Shown here in pieces: positions 46,048 to 54,522 of a DNA stretch of 64,000 nucleotides. Every line of letters starts with the position of its first letter. Position 1 is the stretch's first letter. The notes beneath the pieces were generated by a model. The model was given only the letters and a program-made list of their open reading frames with translations. It did no database searches and was not told the DNA's origin. The DNA is taken from NCBI GenBank assembly GCA_947501105.1, contig CANMUP010000004.1:124001-188000 (forward strand). Reading direction: 5' to 3'. A program made the position numbers and the translations under genes. Source of the DNA: an uncultured Flaviramulus sp. (GTDB lineage Bacteria; Bacteroidota; Bacteroidia; Flavobacteriales; Flavobacteriaceae).

Positions 46048-46871
46048 AACTTCGCATTTTTATATTCTCCAAGAACTTTAAAATCTAATGCCATAATTTC
46101 TACTATTGCTTTGGCTTTTTTATAATCTTCATAACTACCAAAAGTAACATCAACAAAAAAGGCGTACTTCCAGGGCGTTTCTATAATTGGTAACGATTGA
46201 ATTTTAGTTAAGTTCATTTTACAATCACTTAATACATTTAAAATAGCTGCTAAACTTCCCCTTTTATGATCTAACTGAAACTTTAATGAGGCTTTATTTA
46301 TTTCATCAATGCCATTATTAGGCTTTTCTGTTTGTATAATTACAAACCGAGTTGCATTATCTTTTATAGTCTGAATTTCGTCCTCTACAACTTCAAGTCC
46401 AAAAATTTCTGCCGCAATTTTAGGAGCTATTGCACCTACGCCTTTTAATTGTTTTTTGGCAATTCGTTTAGCAACTTCGGCTGTATCAACATCTTCCACC
46501 AATTTAATATGTGGATACTCTTTAAAGAATTCTTTGCATTGTAATAGCGCCATAGGATGTGAACACACCTCCTTAATATCTCCTATTTTTTGATTTGGTA
46601 ACGCCATTAAATGATGATGAATATTTAAATAGCGCTCACCACAGATATGTAAATTATTCTTATCAATTAAGGCATAATTAGGAATAATGGAACCTGCAAT
46701 AGTATTCTCAATAGCCATTATGGCTTGACTTGAAGTTTTATCCATCAAACTGTCTACCAACACATCAAAAGACAAACATTCTTTCAATTTAATATCATTA
46801 CCATAAAAGTCGCGAGCAACTTTATGATGATTTGAGCCTTCGGCCCCTTGTATGGCTATCATTTTGATCAT
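46044..46871 (-). CDS. pheA: Prephenate dehydratase
   Basis: Converts prephenate to phenylpyruvate. MIAIQGAEGSNHHKVARDFY starts the catalytic domain; AIMAIENTIAGSI and the catalytic DNATRFVII follow. A C-terminal ACT domain (KRGSLAAILNVLSDCKMNLT) has KIQSLPI where E. coli has the Phe-binding ESRP, so feedback may differ. The open frame reaches 46898, but that ATG lies inside the terminator hairpin; ATG 46871 or 46862 is the real start. First structural gene of the operon, behind an aromatic leader peptide. Confidence 0.94.
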   Translation of the reverse strand: MIKMIAIQGAEGSNHHKVARDFYGNDIKLKECLSFDVLVDSLMDKTSSQAIMAIENTIAGSIIPNYALIDKNNLHICGERYLNIHHHLMALPNQKIGDIKEVCSHPMALLQCKEFFKEYPHIKLVEDVDTAEVAKRIAKKQLKGVGAIAPKIAAEIFGLEVVEDEIQTIKDNATRFVIIQTEKPNNGIDEINKASLKFQLDHKRGSLAAILNVLSDCKMNLTKIQSLPIIETPWKYAFFVDVTFGSYEDYKKAKAIVEIMALDFKVLGEYKNAKL

Positions 46872-46875
46872 ATTC

Positions 46876-46905
46876 AAAAAAAAAGTCTCGATTTTCATCG
46901 AGACT
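46876..46905 (-). terminator. Attenuator terminator in the pheA leader
   Basis: Minus-strand hairpin AGTCTCGAT-GAAA-ATCGAGACT (9-bp stem, 46884-46892 with 46897-46905) is followed by nine T's. It lies between the leader peptide stop (46929) and the pheA start. Its 5' arm GTCTCG can instead pair with CGAGGC at 46942-46947 inside the leader peptide codons, so it can be disrupted by an antiterminator. Confidence 0.9.
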
Positions 46906-46928
46906 CATATTAAATTTATAGTTATAAA

Positions 46929-47012
46929 TTATACATACAACGCCTCGTTCCTTTTGCTAAAAAAGAAATAAAACCAGTTGTTAAAATATGTATAATGCAT
47001 TGTTATTGTCAT
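46929..47012 (-). CDS. Aromatic leader peptide of the Phe/Tyr operon
   Basis: A 27-codon frame starting at ATG 47010-47012 and ending TAA 46929-46931. Residues 5-20 read MHYTYFNNWFYFFFSK; residues 7-18 contain nine aromatics (3 Tyr, 5 Phe, 1 Trp). The last codons (Asn-Glu-Ala-Leu-Tyr-Val) encode the antiterminator strand CGAGGC. Segment ATTATACAT early in the frame is perfectly complementary to ATGTATAAT at its end. This is the standard layout of a ribosome-controlled attenuator. Confidence 0.88.
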   Translation of the reverse strand: MTITMHYTYFNNWFYFFFSKRNEALYV

Positions 47013-47022
47013 AATTACGTGG

Positions 47023-47051
47023 CTAAAGTAAATAATATTTTAAGAAATCAA
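47023..47051 (-). promoter_or_regulatory. Promoter of the Phe/Tyr operon
   Basis: TTG (47049-47051), 18 bases, TACTTTAG (47023-47030) on the minus strand; the -7 box differs from TAnnTTTG at one base. The start would be about 5 bases downstream, leaving a short leader of about 6-10 nt before the leader-peptide ATG. Confidence 0.55.
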
Positions 47052-47132
47052 AATACTATATAATTTTTTTTTCGGTTTTATTAAAAATTTTAAAGATTTT
47101 ATAGTAAACCAACCTTTACATTATATTATTAT

Positions 47133-47140
47133 TATTTTTG
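47133..47140 (+). promoter_or_regulatory. -7 box of the gldA promoter
   Basis: TATTTTTG matches TAnnTTTG exactly, 17 bases before the gldA ATG. A TTG at the expected distance is missing (the region reads CCTTTAC), so the match is partial. Confidence 0.5.
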
Positions 47141-47157
47141 AACAAACTATTTAAATT

Positions 47158-48054
47158 ATGTCTATTGAAGTTGAAGGGATTTCAAAGCTTTATGGAAGCC
47201 AGAAAGCGCTAAACAATATATCTTTTAAGGTTAATAAATCTGAAATTGTTGGATTTTTAGGACCAAATGGTGCCGGAAAATCTACCATGATGAAAATATT
47301 AACCACATATATTGATGCCACTGAAGGCATTGCTAAAGTAAATGGTTTCAGCATTAACGAAAACACACAAAACGTACAGCAAAGTGTTGGGTATTTACCC
47401 GAGCACAATCCATTGTATTTAGATATGTACATTAAGGAGTATTTAGCTTTTAATGCGAATATTTACAAGGTTACAAAAACACGTATAGATGAAGTTATTG
47501 AGCTTACTGGTTTAACACCAGAAGTACATAAAAAAATTGAACAACTCTCAAAAGGGTTTCGCCAACGTGTTGGTTTAGCAAATGCTTTGTTACACGATCC
47601 AGATATTTTAATTTTAGATGAACCTACAACTGGCTTAGACCCAAATCAATTAATAGATATAAGAAACCTTATTAAATCTTTAGGCAAAACTAAAACGGTA
47701 TTTCTCTCTACACATATTATGCAAGAAGTAGAAGCTATGTGCGACCGCGTTATTATTATTAATAAAGGTGAAATAGTTGCCGACAAAAAGTTAAAGGAAT
47801 TACGTGAAGGTAAAGAACAAACTGTTATTGTTGAATTTGATTACCGAGTTGAAGATGCTTTTCTATTAAAGCTTCCAAAAGTTGAGAGTGTTGTAAATAC
47901 TCATGGTTTTGTATACGAAATCACTTTTAAAACTACAGAAGATATGCGCTCTTATGTTTTTGATTTTGCGCATGATAACCAATTGAAGATTCTTCAGCTT
48001 AATCAAAAAAACGCAAACTTAGAAAGTTTGTTTAGGGAATTAACTGCGAACTAA
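47158..48054 (+). CDS. gldA: Gliding motility ABC transporter ATPase GldA
   Basis: 298-residue ATP-binding subunit. Walker A GPNGAGKST (35-43), Q-loop region VGYLPEHNPLY, signature LSKGFRQRVGLA, Walker B DILILDEPTTGLDP and the switch His in LSTHIMQEVEAMC. The N-terminus IEVEGISKLYGSQKALNNIS and the LPEHNPLY loop match GldA of Flavobacterium. GldA works with GldF and GldG in membrane transport needed for gliding; those genes are outside the window. It converges on the head-GIN gene with no gap. Confidence 0.92.
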   Translation: MSIEVEGISKLYGSQKALNNISFKVNKSEIVGFLGPNGAGKSTMMKILTTYIDATEGIAKVNGFSINENTQNVQQSVGYLPEHNPLYLDMYIKEYLAFNANIYKVTKTRIDEVIELTGLTPEVHKKIEQLSKGFRQRVGLANALLHDPDILILDEPTTGLDPNQLIDIRNLIKSLGKTKTVFLSTHIMQEVEAMCDRVIIINKGEIVADKKLKELREGKEQTVIVEFDYRVEDAFLLKLPKVESVVNTHGFVYEITFKTTEDMRSYVFDFAHDNQLKILQLNQKNANLESLFRELTAN

Positions 48055-48801
48055 TCACTCAAAAATAAGTCTACCTTTATAAACTTCTTCTACTTCAACA
48101 ACAGGAGGCTTATTTACCGAGATTACATTTCCTGTACCAGAAATTTTTCCTTTTATTTCTTGTTGAGGATTTACAATCATATCGTTTGAACTCCTATTCC
48201 AAATTTGAATGTTTTCAGCGATTAAGTCTCGTCCTTCAAAACGCGAAGTTCCTGCTGCAAATGTTATATCTAAACTATTCGTTTTTCCAGAAATAAAACA
48301 ATTAGATAAATTATTAAAAACTAATCTAAAAGAATTATTATCAATTTGAAGTCTGAAATTTGCATTGGTAAATGTGTCAGGAGCACCAAAATCTTCAGAT
48401 AGAACAGTTAAATTTGGGTAGGTTAAAACGCCATCCGACCTAACATCGTATTGTGTAGAGCTTCTAATTTCGGTAATATTTGGTGAAGTTACATACACTT
48501 TGGTTATACCATAACCGCGTACATAATTACAATTATTATTATCAGTAAGTATTAGTTTTCCATCAATTACAATGGCCTTAACATCATTCAATAAATTTCC
48601 ACCTGTTTCAATAATTACTTTTTGTGTTGATCCTTCTTTAATTACTAATTCAATATCACGATTAACTAATATCTTATCAAAAGTGTCAACACTAACTTCT
48701 TGTTGAATAATAGATCCTGTTTTTTGAAAACAATCTCCAGCATTCTCGCTATCGCAAGCAAAAACTAATAACAAGATTAATATGTAAATTGCTTTTTTCA
48801 T
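48055..48801 (-). CDS. Head-GIN domain lipoprotein (DUF2807)
   Basis: Putative surface lipoprotein of 248 residues. The signal ends VFAC (Cys16). The body is a right-handed beta-helix type repeat, with alternating hydrophobic strands such as KILVNRDIELVIKEGSTQKV, ADGKLILTDNN-like segments and ITEIRSSTQYDVRSDGV, ending GKISGTGNVISV, the GIN head signature. Function unknown. It overlaps the PagL-like gene by four bases (ATGA) and stops one base after gldA on the other strand. Confidence 0.87.
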   Translation of the reverse strand: MKKAIYILILLLVFACDSENAGDCFQKTGSIIQQEVSVDTFDKILVNRDIELVIKEGSTQKVIIETGGNLLNDVKAIVIDGKLILTDNNNCNYVRGYGITKVYVTSPNITEIRSSTQYDVRSDGVLTYPNLTVLSEDFGAPDTFTNANFRLQIDNNSFRLVFNNLSNCFISGKTNSLDITFAAGTSRFEGRDLIAENIQIWNRSSNDMIVNPQQEIKGKISGTGNVISVNKPPVVEVEEVYKGRLIFE

Positions 48802-49898
48802 AACCTAACTCCTATTCCAAATTCAACAGCTTCAGCTTTGGCTCCATGCGATTTTAATGTTAAGACACCAAACCATTTATCATTTATATAGCGTTTTAAA
48901 CCCACTCTAAAATAGGTTTTTCCTTCAAAATCAAATGGATAATACACATAATATCCTAACTGTGTTATCAATGATGTTTTATTAATAAATAACTCATGTC
49001 CAGCAAAAACACCTACACGCTTATAATCCTCATTTCCAGAAACATTTTCCTCAGGAAAAGCTACACTTTTATAATAAATAAGTTCTTTTAAAAAGTTTGA
49101 AAAAAACACATCTGTTCCAAACTGTAAGGCGCTTTTATGGTTTATTCTTTTATCGACATAAGCAGATAAAATATAAAAAGGAAACTGTCCGCTACCAACT
49201 ACATCACTCTCATTTACACCGCTTCTAAAAGCTAGATTATATTTAATAGGCTGTGTAAACTTCGCATCTTTAGTTTTAGATAATGTTGTAATAAATTCTG
49301 GTTCTTCATCATCTAAACTATAAATAACACCCAAGTTGAATGTTAACGAATTAATACTTGTATTGGGAGCCTTAACATTAGCATTAGAATAATGAATAAG
49401 TGAAAAACCAGCTTGAAAACCAAAGTTATCTATAATCCGTTCCTTTTTATAATTAAGCATTACATAAGTACTACTCATTAATTTAGATCCAAAAGCAATG
49501 TTTCTAAAATTGTTGTTTTTATTGTACGGATTAGTGGTAAAAGCAAGCCCTTGTCCAATACGAACCATGAGGTTTCTTTTAAAAAAATAAAAATTATAAT
49601 GTGCATACAACGATGACACATCTCCTAAAACCTCATTTTTTAAATTTTGATACACAAACGAAATACCATAATCTGGGTAATTATAGCGTTGTTCCCAATC
49701 GTTATATCCAAACGTTTTTTTATTCCAACTTAAAATATAACCTTCAGGGTGCCCTTTTATTAAATGAAGAATATCGTTATTATGCAATGCAATATTGCCT
49801 TTAAAGTAACTAAGATCGAAATACGACGTATGTTCTTTTTCCTGAGAAAACGATACACAACTCACTGCACAAAAAAGACAGATTAAAAATAACCTCAT
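48798..49898 (-). CDS. Acyloxyacyl hydrolase / lipid A 3-O-deacylase-like (PagL) barrel
   Basis: Signal peptide to about residue 18 (VSCVSFSQ). GISFVYQNLKNEVLGDVSSL and the LIHYSNANVKAPNTSINSL motif (His-x-Ser of the PagL active site) place it with PagL-type outer-membrane enzymes that remove a fatty acid from lipid A. At 366 residues it is about twice the size of classical PagL, as in other Bacteroidota, with extra strands in the C-terminal half. It is translationally coupled to the head-GIN lipoprotein gene. Confidence 0.8.
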   Translation of the reverse strand: MRLFLICLFCAVSCVSFSQEKEHTSYFDLSYFKGNIALHNNDILHLIKGHPEGYILSWNKKTFGYNDWEQRYNYPDYGISFVYQNLKNEVLGDVSSLYAHYNFYFFKRNLMVRIGQGLAFTTNPYNKNNNFRNIAFGSKLMSSTYVMLNYKKERIIDNFGFQAGFSLIHYSNANVKAPNTSINSLTFNLGVIYSLDDEEPEFITTLSKTKDAKFTQPIKYNLAFRSGVNESDVVGSGQFPFYILSAYVDKRINHKSALQFGTDVFFSNFLKELIYYKSVAFPEENVSGNEDYKRVGVFAGHELFINKTSLITQLGYYVYYPFDFEGKTYFRVGLKRYINDKWFGVLTLKSHGAKAEAVEFGIGVRL

Positions 49899-49983
49899 TA
49901 ATAGATTTGCTTATATAATCCCTTTTTAATTATAAAATGGGCATTTTTTGAATTAAAAGGGTATAACAAAAGTAATAGATTAT

Positions 49984-50937
49984 TTAAAATAACTGTGATG
50001 CAATAGATTTTATATTATCACTTTTACCCATAGAGTAATAATGAAGTACGGGAACACCTGCATCCAGCAGTTCTTTAGATTGCTGTATGCTCCATTCTAC
50101 CCCAACTTGACGCACTTGTTTACTATCTGAACATTTTTCAACTTCGCTAATCAATGTTTCAGGCAAATCAATTTTAAACACTTGAGGTAGCAATTGCAAA
50201 TGTCGCTTTACAGCAATAGGTTTAATCCCTGGAATAATTGGTACGCTAATCCCTTCTTTTTTAGCTGCGTCAACAAATTCAAAGTACTTTTTATTATCAA
50301 AAAACATTTGAGTAACTACATAATCAGCGCCAGCATCAACCTTTTCTTTTAAGCGTTTTAAATCACTTTTCATTGATGGAGATTCTATATGTTTTTCAGG
50401 GTATCCGGCAACTCCAATACAAAAATCTGCTTTATCATCAACATCAAAAGTTCCGTGTAGGTATCTACCTGAATTTAAATTCTGAATTTGACTTACAAGT
50501 TGCGTCGCATAAGAATGACCTCCGTTTGTAGCTTTAAAATATTGTTCTCCTTTCATAGCGTCGCCACGTAATGCCATCACATTATTAATACCTAAATAAT
50601 GACAGTCAACCAACAAATATTCAGTCTCTTCTTTCGTAAATCCTCCGCACAATACATGTGGTACAGTATCTACATTATACTTGTGTTTTATAGCAGCGCA
50701 AATACCTAAAGTTCCTGGGCGCATTCTGGTAATTTTTCTATCGAATAACCCCTCCTTTTCGATGTAAACAAATTCTTCTCTTGATGTTGTTACATCAATA
50801 AATGGAGGATTAAACTCCATCAACGGGTCTATATTATTGTATAACTCCTGAATGTTTTTTCCTTTTTTTGGTGGAATAATTTCAAACGAAAACAGGGTAT
50901 TCCCATTTGCCTTTTTTATGTGATCAGTTACTTTCAT
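49984..50937 (-). CDS. metF: 5,10-Methylenetetrahydrofolate reductase
   Basis: Supplies 5-methyl-THF for methionine synthase. 317 residues with FSFEIIPPKKGKN, DVTTSREEF, HVLCGGFTKEETEY, NNVMALRGDAMKGE, ADFCIGVAGYPEKH, GADYVVTQMFFDNKKYFEF and VPIIPGIKPIA, covering the FAD and folate sites. It lies 0.6 kb downstream of metH on the same strand, with a repeat and small ORFs between, so it may have separate transcription. No riboswitch precedes it. Confidence 0.96.
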   Translation of the reverse strand: MKVTDHIKKANGNTLFSFEIIPPKKGKNIQELYNNIDPLMEFNPPFIDVTTSREEFVYIEKEGLFDRKITRMRPGTLGICAAIKHKYNVDTVPHVLCGGFTKEETEYLLVDCHYLGINNVMALRGDAMKGEQYFKATNGGHSYATQLVSQIQNLNSGRYLHGTFDVDDKADFCIGVAGYPEKHIESPSMKSDLKRLKEKVDAGADYVVTQMFFDNKKYFEFVDAAKKEGISVPIIPGIKPIAVKRHLQLLPQVFKIDLPETLISEVEKCSDSKQVRQVGVEWSIQQSKELLDAGVPVLHYYSMGKSDNIKSIASQLF

Positions 50938-50978
50938 TTAAGCTGAATTTATTTTCAGTATTTATTTTTATATTTTTT

Positions 50979-51104
50979 GGCGTTACCACAAGGATCGCGC
51001 TTTCCACTATATCTTTTTTAATGCTTCGCTTCGATATCTTCAACCAAAAAATATTTTGATTTCGATAGCCTCAAAAAAGGATGTCGCTTCAATCCCTAAC
51101 GCTA
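50979..51104 (+). repeat. Dispersed structured intergenic element, copy D
   Basis: Terminal stem GCGTTA (50980-50985) with TAACGC (51097-51102). Shares AAGGATCGCGCTTTCCACTA, GCCTCAAAAAAGGAT and CAATCCCTAACGC with copy B, plus about 35 extra bases in the middle (51022-51068). Its right end encodes the last residues and stop codon of the 83-residue ORF on the minus strand. Confidence 0.75.
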
Positions 51105-51340
51105 ACTAACAACTTATTAAGCTCACTAAAAGCTTCTTCATATTCCCAATATATCCATCTTCCATCAACATAATCCGTTAATATATATTTTTCACTAACC
51201 GATTTAATTCTAGAAACTGCCACAATTTTTTTCGAAAAACCACTAACAATTACTTCCTCGGTTATCTCTTTATTATTACTATCATAACCATGACTAATAA
51301 TATGGCTTCCTAGTGTTAATTCAATATATTTTGATTTCAT
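51089..51340 (-). CDS. Small hypothetical protein, 83 residues
   Basis: Mixed alpha/beta small protein with TLGSHIISHGYDSNNKEI, KIVAVSRIKSVSEKYILTDY and GRWIYWEYEEAFSELNKLL. It may be a small SH3-like barrel. I do not recognise the family. The final residues (SVRD) and TGA stop are encoded by the end of dispersed repeat D, so the C-terminus may have been shaped by repeat insertion. Confidence 0.55.
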   Translation of the reverse strand: MKSKYIELTLGSHIISHGYDSNNKEITEEVIVSGFSKKIVAVSRIKSVSEKYILTDYVDGRWIYWEYEEAFSELNKLLVSVRD

Positions 51341-51376
51341 TTATTCTTTTTTCTAAATTTTCTTAGAAAGTTATTA

Positions 51377-51466
51377 TTATTTTAAAAAATAAGCAATACT
51401 TAAAGCCAATAATGTTAACATCAAGAATTGTATAAAAAATCTAATTTCAATTTTGTACTTTTTCAT
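51377..51466 (-). CDS. Possible 29-residue single-pass membrane peptide
   Basis: Reads MKKYKIEIRFFIQFLMLTL then LALSIAYFLK: a basic start followed by a single hydrophobic segment of about 20 residues, which is the shape of a small membrane protein. It lies between metH and the 83-residue ORF, on the same strand. The evidence is composition only; no homology is known. Confidence 0.35.
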   Translation of the reverse strand: MKKYKIEIRFFIQFLMLTLLALSIAYFLK

Positions 51467-51556
51467 TTTTACTACGTTTAGACTACAAATGTCTAACTTT
51501 GATTACCTCTATTTATTAGTTGAAGTGAAAGAAATTGTTAATTTTAAAATTCATTC

Positions 51557-54232
51557 TTAACGGCTTGCTATATTAGGGTGTAACCATTTTCTAGCTTTAT
51601 CTTTTGTAATACCTTTCCTTGTGGCGTAATCAGCTACTTGGTCATCCGTAATTTTACCTAAACCAAAATATTTAGCTTCTGGATTCCCGAAATAATAGCC
51701 AGAAACTGCTGCTGCTGGCCACATAGCTAAACTTTCAGTTAGGGTAACACCAATCAACTTTTCAACATCTAACAACTCCCAAATGGTTTCCTTCTCTAAA
51801 TGATCTGGACATGCTGGATAACCTGGTGCTGGACGAATACCTTTATAACTTTCTTTAATTAAATCTTGATTAGTTAAATCTTCATCTTCTGCGTAACCCC
51901 AATGCTTTATTCTTATTTGCTTATGCAAGTATTCTGCAAAGGCCTCAGCAAAACGGTCTGCTATAGCTTGTGCCATAATAGCATTATAATCGTCCTCTCT
52001 TTCTTTGTAAAAATCTGCTAATTCCTGTGCGCCAAAAATACCCACACAAAACGCTCCCATATAGTCTGTTTTTCCAGAGCTCTTTGGAGCAACAAAATCT
52101 GCTAACGCAATATTTGGGATGCCGTCTCGCTTTTTTAATTGTTGGCGTAATGTTCTAAAAACTGCAACTTCCTTACCTTTTTTCTGTATTGAAATATCAT
52201 CTTCATTTATTGTGTTTGCTTCAAAGAGACCAAACACCGCTTTAGGTTTCAATAATTGTTTCGCTACTATTTGCTGAATCATTTCTTGAGCATCTTCGTA
52301 TAATTGCGTGGCTTGTTCTCCTACAACCTCATCTTTTAGAATATCTGGAAATTTACCATGTAAATCCCAACTTCTAAAAAACGGACTCCAATCTATGAAT
52401 GGCAATAATTCTTTTAAACTCAGTTGCTTTAATATTTGAACGCCTAGTTCTTTAGGTTTAACTATTTCAGAAGTTTCCCAATCAACCTTAAACTTTCTTT
52501 TTCTTGACTCTTCTATTGATATATATGATTTTTCTTTTCCTCGTTTTAAAAATTTAATTCGAAATTCATCATATTCCTTTTTAAGCTTTGTTGTGTATTC
52601 GTGCGCCTTTTTTTCGTTCAATAAATCTCCCACAACAGTTACTGCTCTAGAGGCATCATTAACATGAACCACTGCATTTTTATATTGCGTATCAATCTTA
52701 ACAGCAGTATGAGCTTTTGAGGTCGTGGCGCCACCAATTAACAATGGCACTTTAAAATTCTGTCGTTCCATTTCTTTAGCCAAATACACCATTTCATCTA
52801 GTGACGGAGTAATTAATCCTGACAAGCCTATAACATCTACATTCTCTTTTTTGGCAGCTTCAATAATCTTTTCAGGAGGAACCATCACCCCTAAATCAAC
52901 TATTTCGTAATTATTACAACCTAAAACAACGCTCACAATATTCTTTCCAATATCGTGCACATCACCTTTTACAGTTGCCATTAACACTTTACCTAAAGCT
53001 TTCTGTTCTTCTCCTTTTTCTGCTTCTATAAACGGATTTAAATAGGAAACTGCTTTTTTCATAACACGTGCAGACTTTACTACTTGAGGCAAGAACATTT
53101 TCCCTGCACCAAACAAATCACCTACAACATTCATCCCAATCATTAAATGACCTTCAATAACCTCTATAGGTTTAACAGATTCAGTTCTTGCTTGCTCTAC
53201 ATCTTCTATAATAAACGCATCAATTCCTTTTACTAAAGCATGGGTAATACGTTCTTGTAATGGGTTCTCTCGCCAAGATAAATCTACAGTCTTTTCTGCT
53301 TTAGTTCCTTTTACGGTTTCAGCAAAATCTAATAATCGCTCAGTTGCATCATCTCTTCTATCTAAAATAACATCTTCAACATGTTCTAATAAATCTTTTG
53401 GAATATCATCGTACACTTCCAACATAGCAGGGTTTACAATTCCCATATTCATACCTGCTTGAATAGCATGGTACAAAAAGACCGAGTGCATCGCTTCGCG
53501 AACGCCATCATTTCCTCTAAACGAAAATGACACATTACTTACTCCTCCACTCACACTAACATTTTCAAGGTTTTGACGAACCCATCTCGTAGCTTCAATA
53601 AAATCAATGGCATTTTTTCGATGCTCTTCCATTCCTGTTGCGACAGGGAATATATTTAAATCAAAAATAATATCTTCTGAAGGGAAACCTACTTTATCAA
53701 CTAAAACGCGATATGAACGTTCTGCAATTTCTATACGCCTTTCGTAATTATCTGCTTGTCCTACTTCATCAAAAGCCATTACAATTACTGCGGCACCATA
53801 ACGTTTAATCTGTTTAGCTTCCCATATGAATTTTTCTTCACCTTCTTTTAAAGAAATAGAATTTACTACACATTTACCTTGTACCACTTGAAGTCCAGCT
53901 TCTATGATTTCCCATTTAGAGCTATCAATCATAATGGGTACACGACAAATATCAGGTTCGGCAGCGATAAGATTTAGAAAACGAACCATAGACTCCTTTC
54001 CATCAATCAAACCATCATCCATATTAATGTCGATAATTTGTGCCCCACCATCAACTTGGTGACGTGCAATATCAAGCGCTTCGTCAAAACTTTCTTCTTT
54101 AATTAAACGCAAAAATTTTCGCGAGCCTGCCACATTAGTACGTTCGCCAACATTTATGAAGTTACTATTTTCATTAAGGATTAATGGTTCTAATCCTGAA
54201 AGTTTCATGTATTTTGTTTGCTTTACCTTCAT
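51557..54232 (-). CDS. metH: Methionine synthase, C-terminal part (folate, B12 and activation domains)
   Basis: 891 residues corresponding to MetH without its homocysteine domain. An N-terminal pterin-binding domain ([30 protein letters not shown]) is followed by a B12 module with [17 protein letters not shown] near residues 420-436 (the His cobalamin ligand) and an activation domain from about 570 to the end ([14 protein letters not shown]). The homocysteine-binding half is encoded by the separate gene at 54523. Its ATG overlaps the preceding stop as TAATG. Confidence 0.95.
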   Translation of the reverse strand: MKVKQTKYMKLSGLEPLILNENSNFINVGERTNVAGSRKFLRLIKEESFDEALDIARHQVDGGAQIIDINMDDGLIDGKESMVRFLNLIAAEPDICRVPIMIDSSKWEIIEAGLQVVQGKCVVNSISLKEGEEKFIWEAKQIKRYGAAVIVMAFDEVGQADNYERRIEIAERSYRVLVDKVGFPSEDIIFDLNIFPVATGMEEHRKNAIDFIEATRWVRQNLENVSVSGGVSNVSFSFRGNDGVREAMHSVFLYHAIQAGMNMGIVNPAMLEVYDDIPKDLLEHVEDVILDRRDDATERLLDFAETVKGTKAEKTVDLSWRENPLQERITHALVKGIDAFIIEDVEQARTESVKPIEVIEGHLMIGMNVVGDLFGAGKMFLPQVVKSARVMKKAVSYLNPFIEAEKGEEQKALGKVLMATVKGDVHDIGKNIVSVVLGCNNYEIVDLGVMVPPEKIIEAAKKENVDVIGLSGLITPSLDEMVYLAKEMERQNFKVPLLIGGATTSKAHTAVKIDTQYKNAVVHVNDASRAVTVVGDLLNEKKAHEYTTKLKKEYDEFRIKFLKRGKEKSYISIEESRKRKFKVDWETSEIVKPKELGVQILKQLSLKELLPFIDWSPFFRSWDLHGKFPDILKDEVVGEQATQLYEDAQEMIQQIVAKQLLKPKAVFGLFEANTINEDDISIQKKGKEVAVFRTLRQQLKKRDGIPNIALADFVAPKSSGKTDYMGAFCVGIFGAQELADFYKEREDDYNAIMAQAIADRFAEAFAEYLHKQIRIKHWGYAEDEDLTNQDLIKESYKGIRPAPGYPACPDHLEKETIWELLDVEKLIGVTLTESLAMWPAAAVSGYYFGNPEAKYFGLGKITDDQVADYATRKGITKDKARKWLHPNIASR

Positions 54233-54513
54233 TATTTATAATGTTCTACTGTTGGAAAAGGTTCATAAAAATGATGCAATAAGGTCTTCCATTCTTGGTA
54301 TTGCTCTGATTTTCTGAACCCTATTTCATGATCCTCAATCGTTTCCCAATTCACTAATAATATATATTTATCATCTTGCTCTATACATTTTTTCAATTCA
54401 TGTGATATATAACCTTGCATTGATGAAATGATGCTTTCAGCTTTTTGAAAACTTGTTTCAAAAGCTTCAGAAAGTCCTTTTTTTATATTTAATATGGCAA
54501 CTTCTAAAATCAT
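54232..54513 (-). CDS. Antibiotic biosynthesis monooxygenase (ABM) domain protein
   Basis: 93-residue dimeric alpha/beta-barrel (ABM/DabB) protein: [69 protein letters not shown]. Many such proteins have no known catalytic role. It sits between the two halves of methionine synthase and overlaps the second half by one base, so it is expressed with them. A link to methionine metabolism is inference from position only. Confidence 0.82.
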   Translation of the reverse strand: MILEVAILNIKKGLSEAFETSFQKAESIISSMQGYISHELKKCIEQDDKYILLVNWETIEDHEIGFRKSEQYQEWKTLLHHFYEPFPTVEHYK

Positions 54514-54522
54514 ATTCTTCGT

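Noticed and set aside
46872-46898. Upstream ATG at 46898 as the pheA start
   Set aside because: This ATG and the next codons form the loop and 3' arm of the terminator hairpin, and the extra residues have no match to the family. ATG at 46871 or 46862 fits better.
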